A stretch of DNA of 15,920 bases from DRVP01 sp964604045 (GTDB lineage Archaea > Thermoproteota > Bathyarchaeia > Bathyarchaeales > Bathycorpusculaceae). The stretch's first letter is position 1. Every line of letters begins with the position of its first letter. Below, one piece after another: positions 14,012-15,920 of the stretch. A model generated the notes under the pieces. The model searched no databases and was not told the origin of the DNA. It saw nothing but the letters and a program-made list of their open reading frames with translations. The position numbers and the translations under genes are program-made. The stretch is from the NCBI GenBank assembly GCA_964604045.1, contig CAZRXM010000020.1:1-15920 (forward strand), given 5' to 3'.

Positions 14012-14752
14012 TTGGCTGAAATAAAGGCCGTTTTATTTGACTTTATAGGGACTCTAGTTAACGTGAAAGGTTACAGTTTAGAAACCTCAAAAATGAAGCT
14101 TTACAAGGCTATAGTAGATGCGGGTTTCAAGGTAAGCCGGGAGGATTTCTTGGAAGCATACACGCAAGCCCACGAGAAGTATAGGGTTGTACGATACCAT
14201 GAGTTTATTGAGGTTACAAACGCCGTTTGGATTTCGGAAGCCTTAAACAGTCTTGGTTTTAAAACAAAACCTGAGGACTCGCGGATAAAAACCGCGGTCA
14301 ACGCCTTTTTTGAAGATTACGTGAACTCGTTTAGGCTTAGGAAATGTGCGAAGCAGGTTTTGCGGATGCTATATGGAGAATACAAGCTTGGCCTGGTTTC
14401 AAATTTTACTTATGCGCCGGTTATTTATGCTGGAGTTAGAAAGGTTGGAATAAACGACTTTTTCAACATAATAATCGTCTCAGACGCTGTTGGTTGGCGT
14501 AAACCCCACGCTAAAATTTTTGAGGAAGCCTTAAAGAGACTGAACGTTAAGGCTGAGGAAACCCTTTTCATAGGAGACAGCCCCGACGAGGATATTAAAG
14601 GCGCTAAACAACTTGGTATGAAAACAATTTTTGTCGCTTCCCAGTTTTTCCCATTTAAAAAGCTTCTGGAAAGCGGCCAGAATCCCGATGCTTGTGCAAG
14701 AAGCGTCTGTGAGGCAGGAAAGAAAATTGGGGAGATAATCCGCGATTCATAG
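14012..14752 (+). CDS. HAD-superfamily hydrolase with altered motif I
   Basis: Haloacid-dehalogenase-fold protein of 246 residues. Motif I is FDFIGTLV with nucleophile D10 but Ile12 where phosphatases carry the second Asp. Motif II is GLVSNFT, motif III is the Lys in WRKPHAKIF, and motif IV is FIGDSPDEDIKGAKQLGM. A helical cap (about residues 18-95) sits between motifs I and II, as in subclass C1. The fold is secure and the substrate unknown. Loss of the general-acid Asp points to a dehalogenase-like or slow hydrolase, though archaeal members with a hydrophobic residue there exist. The start is TTG at 14012 with a GGTGAT site 7 bases upstream. It ends 18 bases before the convergent tautomerase stop. 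Confidence 0.85.
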   Translation: MAEIKAVLFDFIGTLVNVKGYSLETSKMKLYKAIVDAGFKVSREDFLEAYTQAHEKYRVVRYHEFIEVTNAVWISEALNSLGFKTKPEDSRIKTAVNAFFEDYVNSFRLRKCAKQVLRMLYGEYKLGLVSNFTYAPVIYAGVRKVGINDFFNIIIVSDAVGWRKPHAKIFEEALKRLNVKAEETLFIGDSPDEDIKGAKQLGMKTIFVASQFFPFKKLLESGQNPDACARSVCEAGKKIGEIIRDS

Positions 14753-14770
14753 CTGCGCTTCTGTTGACGC

Positions 14771-14969
14771 TCACTGTTTATATTTAAACTTTTCTGAAGC
14801 TGGTTCGCCCCCTATACCCCAATGGGATTTTGGAACTTCGTGTACAATAACCTCAACAACGTTTTCTGGGACCCCTAAGCCTCCAAAAAACCTTTGTTAT
14901 TCCCTGTATCAACGTTTTCAATCTATCTTTTCCAAATCCATCCCAAACATACACGTGGACTATTGGCAA
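14771..14969 (-). pseudogene. 4-oxalocrotonate tautomerase family protein, single +1 frameshift
   Basis: From a TTG at 14969 the minus strand reads (M)PIVHVYVWDGFGKDRL and continues to ITKVF, then meets a T6 run (14885-14890) and leaves frame. Skipping one T restores GGLGVPENVVEVIVHEV, then PKSHWGIGGEPASEKFKYKQ and TGA at 14771. The total would be 65 residues against about 62 for the family. Pro2, exposed after Met removal, is the catalytic base of 4-OT enzymes, and the HWGIGG end is typical. GGTAGGGG lies about 7 bases before the TTG. Everything except one base is intact, so this is a recent mutation, a homopolymer sequencing error, or a gene rescued by slippage. The substrate is unknown. 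Confidence 0.8.
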
Positions 14970-15011
14970 AACGTCGCCCCTACCTTAACCTCGTTGAAAC
15001 TAAATTCTGTG

Positions 15012-15109
15012 TGGTGCGGCCGCCGGGATTTGAACCCGGGATCGCAGGCTTGGAAGGCTTCCACCGCTATTATGGCGGCTGTGTCCTAACCAGACTAGAC
15101 GACGGCCGC
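15012..15109 (-). tRNA. tRNA-Gly(UCC) with 20-nt intron at 29/30
   Basis: Acceptor GCGGCCG pairs with CGGCCGC; the discriminator is A and CCA is encoded (15012-15014). The D stem is GTCT/GGAC, and the T arm is CCGGG-TTCAAAT-CCCGG. The anticodon arm only forms when bases 15059-15078 are removed, giving CAGGC-CTTCCAA-GCCTG with anticodon TCC (Gly). The mature length is 75 before CCA. A TATA-like ctttaata (15130-15137) is about 24 bases upstream of the 5' end. Confidence 0.93.
15059..15078 (-). other. Non-canonical tRNA intron (BHB type), position 29/30
   Basis: The 20 bases between G29 and G30 fold with the exons into a bulge-helix-bulge. The outer helix is AGG/CCT. The central helix ACAC/GTGG has one terminal A-G mismatch. 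The inner helix CGC/GCG has a 7-base loop. The two 3-base bulges are AG^C and AA^G, each cut after the second base. The tRNA splicing endonuclease would have to accept a relaxed central helix. Confidence 0.8.
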
Positions 15110-15129
15110 GCTTTTAACCACATATTAGC

Positions 15130-15137
15130 TATTAAAG
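15130..15137 (-). promoter_or_regulatory. TATA box of tRNA-Gly
   Basis: ctttaata on the minus strand, centred about 24 bases before the tRNA 5' end, the normal archaeal spacing. Confidence 0.5.
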
Positions 15138-15143
15138 TTGTTC

Positions 15144-15812
15144 TTATTCGCTTTTCGGTTTCATTAGCCGTTTTTCGTGGGCTGGTTTAGGCTTGAAGCC
15201 TCCGCGGAGTTTGGGTTTTGAGGCCCTTGCCCTCTCAATGTTTTTTAGCCTAGCGTAGAGTTTGGCGATCTTTGTTTTTGAAAGTTTACGCCTTGCAAAT
15301 ATTCGTGATGGTGGCGGAGTGTAGGGTTTTTGGGTTCTCTGCTTGATTTCCTTCTTCTCATGTTTTGTGGTCGCGGTTGGTGTAGTCTTTGTTTTCTTGA
15401 AAACTACGTAGGCTTCTTTTAGGTTTACCTCTGCGGCCTCCCATCCAGCGTCAAGCCATGCCTTTGCATGGGCCGTTTTAGGCGTGTTTTTCCACCATTC
15501 TTCTGAACGGTATGCTTCTAAAGGGAGGTTGTCGCCTATTATGCCGTCTATCTGGGCGAAGGAAAGCCTCACGGTGTTTGTGAAGGACGCCCTAAAACGC
15601 AGATAGCGTGTCAAAGCTTCAAATTTGTCTCCAGTTTCCGACGAAACAATCTTCCTAGCACAGTTTAGGCAGAACAGCCGTCTAGTGTCACCTGTCACTA
15701 CGTCTGGAACCATACAATCTAGACAGAAGGTTTTACCGCAACGTTGACACCGCCTAGTATAGCTTATAGGAAGCACCCTTCCACAAAGTTTGCATTCGTC
15801 TTTGAGGGACAA
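15144..15812 (-). CDS. Zinc-finger protein with DUF7662-like domain and basic tail
   Basis: A 222-residue protein in three parts. Residues 7-51 hold four CxxC pairs (7/10, 22/25, 30/33, 48/51) in the spacing of a two-zinc cross-brace finger (FYVE/RING-like fold). Residues about 62-138 match the pattern of DUF7662: LSFAQIDGIIGDNLPLEAY, EEWWKN, then AKAWLDAGWEAAEVNL and VVFKK. Residues 140-222 are a very basic, Pro/Lys/Arg-rich tail, probably nucleic-acid binding and disordered. The start is TTG at 15812 with GAGTGG about 8 bases upstream. It is followed 34 bases on by tRNA-Gly. The function is unknown; DNA or RNA binding is inferred from zinc finger plus charge. The DUF7662 match is from memory of the family pattern. 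Confidence 0.72.
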   Translation of the reverse strand: MSLKDECKLCGRVLPISYTRRCQRCGKTFCLDCMVPDVVTGDTRRLFCLNCARKIVSSETGDKFEALTRYLRFRASFTNTVRLSFAQIDGIIGDNLPLEAYRSEEWWKNTPKTAHAKAWLDAGWEAAEVNLKEAYVVFKKTKTTPTATTKHEKKEIKQRTQKPYTPPPSRIFARRKLSKTKIAKLYARLKNIERARASKPKLRGGFKPKPAHEKRLMKPKSE

Positions 15813-15920
15813 AACAAAACCACTCTTGACAAGTGTGATAAAACATCCAATCCATTTAGCTTAGTGTAAAATTGGGAGTTTAGCCTTTAACTACAGCCAA
15901 AGGCACAAGCCTTGCGACTT

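Noticed and set aside
15012..15109. Reading the tRNA as tRNA-Glu or another isotype by using unspliced bases
   Set aside because: Without removing 20 bases the anticodon stem has no partner for its 3' side; the spliced form gives a perfect five-pair stem with UCC.
14894..15190. Plus-strand open frame crossing the tRNA
   Set aside because: It reads antisense through tRNA-Gly and the tautomerase; the PGFEPG segment is the well-known translation of an antisense T arm.

Overview
The window reads as chromosomal DNA of an archaeon, most likely a TACK-type lineage such as Bathyarchaeia; that placement is inferred from gene content, not from a search. Support comes from an archaeal-type alanyl-tRNA synthetase with an N-terminal zinc cluster, a tRNA-Ile2 agmatinylcytidine synthetase (TiaS), a tRNA-Gly interrupted by a 20-nt bulge-helix-bulge (BHB) intron at position 29/30, an ATPase-type HypB next to HypA, and TTTAAA-like TATA boxes 24-27 nt ahead of several RNA or start positions. 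Ten of the genes appear to start with TTG.

Layout. 1-6111 (minus strand) is a fatty-acid/acyl-CoA beta-oxidation cluster. In transcription order it holds ETF beta, ETF alpha, an acyl-CoA dehydrogenase, a gap with a perfect 33-bp AT-rich inverted repeat, a 3-hydroxyacyl-CoA dehydrogenase, a second paralogous acyl-CoA dehydrogenase, and an enoyl-CoA hydratase cut by the left edge. Together they cover the two dehydrogenations, the hydration and the electron carrier; no thiolase or acyl-CoA ligase is in view. 6247-11121 is translation-related: alaS and tiaS, separated by a FUN14-like membrane protein and an 80-residue membrane protein. 11267-12199 is a decayed MATE efflux gene with about five frame disruptions and a missing middle. 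12300-12356 encodes an 18-residue Lys/Glu peptide too short for ordinary gene callers. 12474-13611 is an overlapping hypA-hypB pair for nickel delivery to [NiFe] hydrogenase, apparently leaderless. 13592-15812 holds a small membrane protein, a HAD-superfamily hydrolase with an altered motif I, a 4-oxalocrotonate tautomerase family gene broken by one extra base in a T6 run, the intron-bearing tRNA-Gly(UCC), and a zinc-finger protein with a DUF7662-like domain.

No mobile element, CRISPR array, defence island or clearly new multi-gene system is visible. The most interesting material is hidden at small scale: the frameshifted tautomerase, the KKEE micro-ORF, the tRNA intron with its BHB fold, the AT palindrome inside the beta-oxidation cluster, and the zinc-finger/DUF7662-like fusion.
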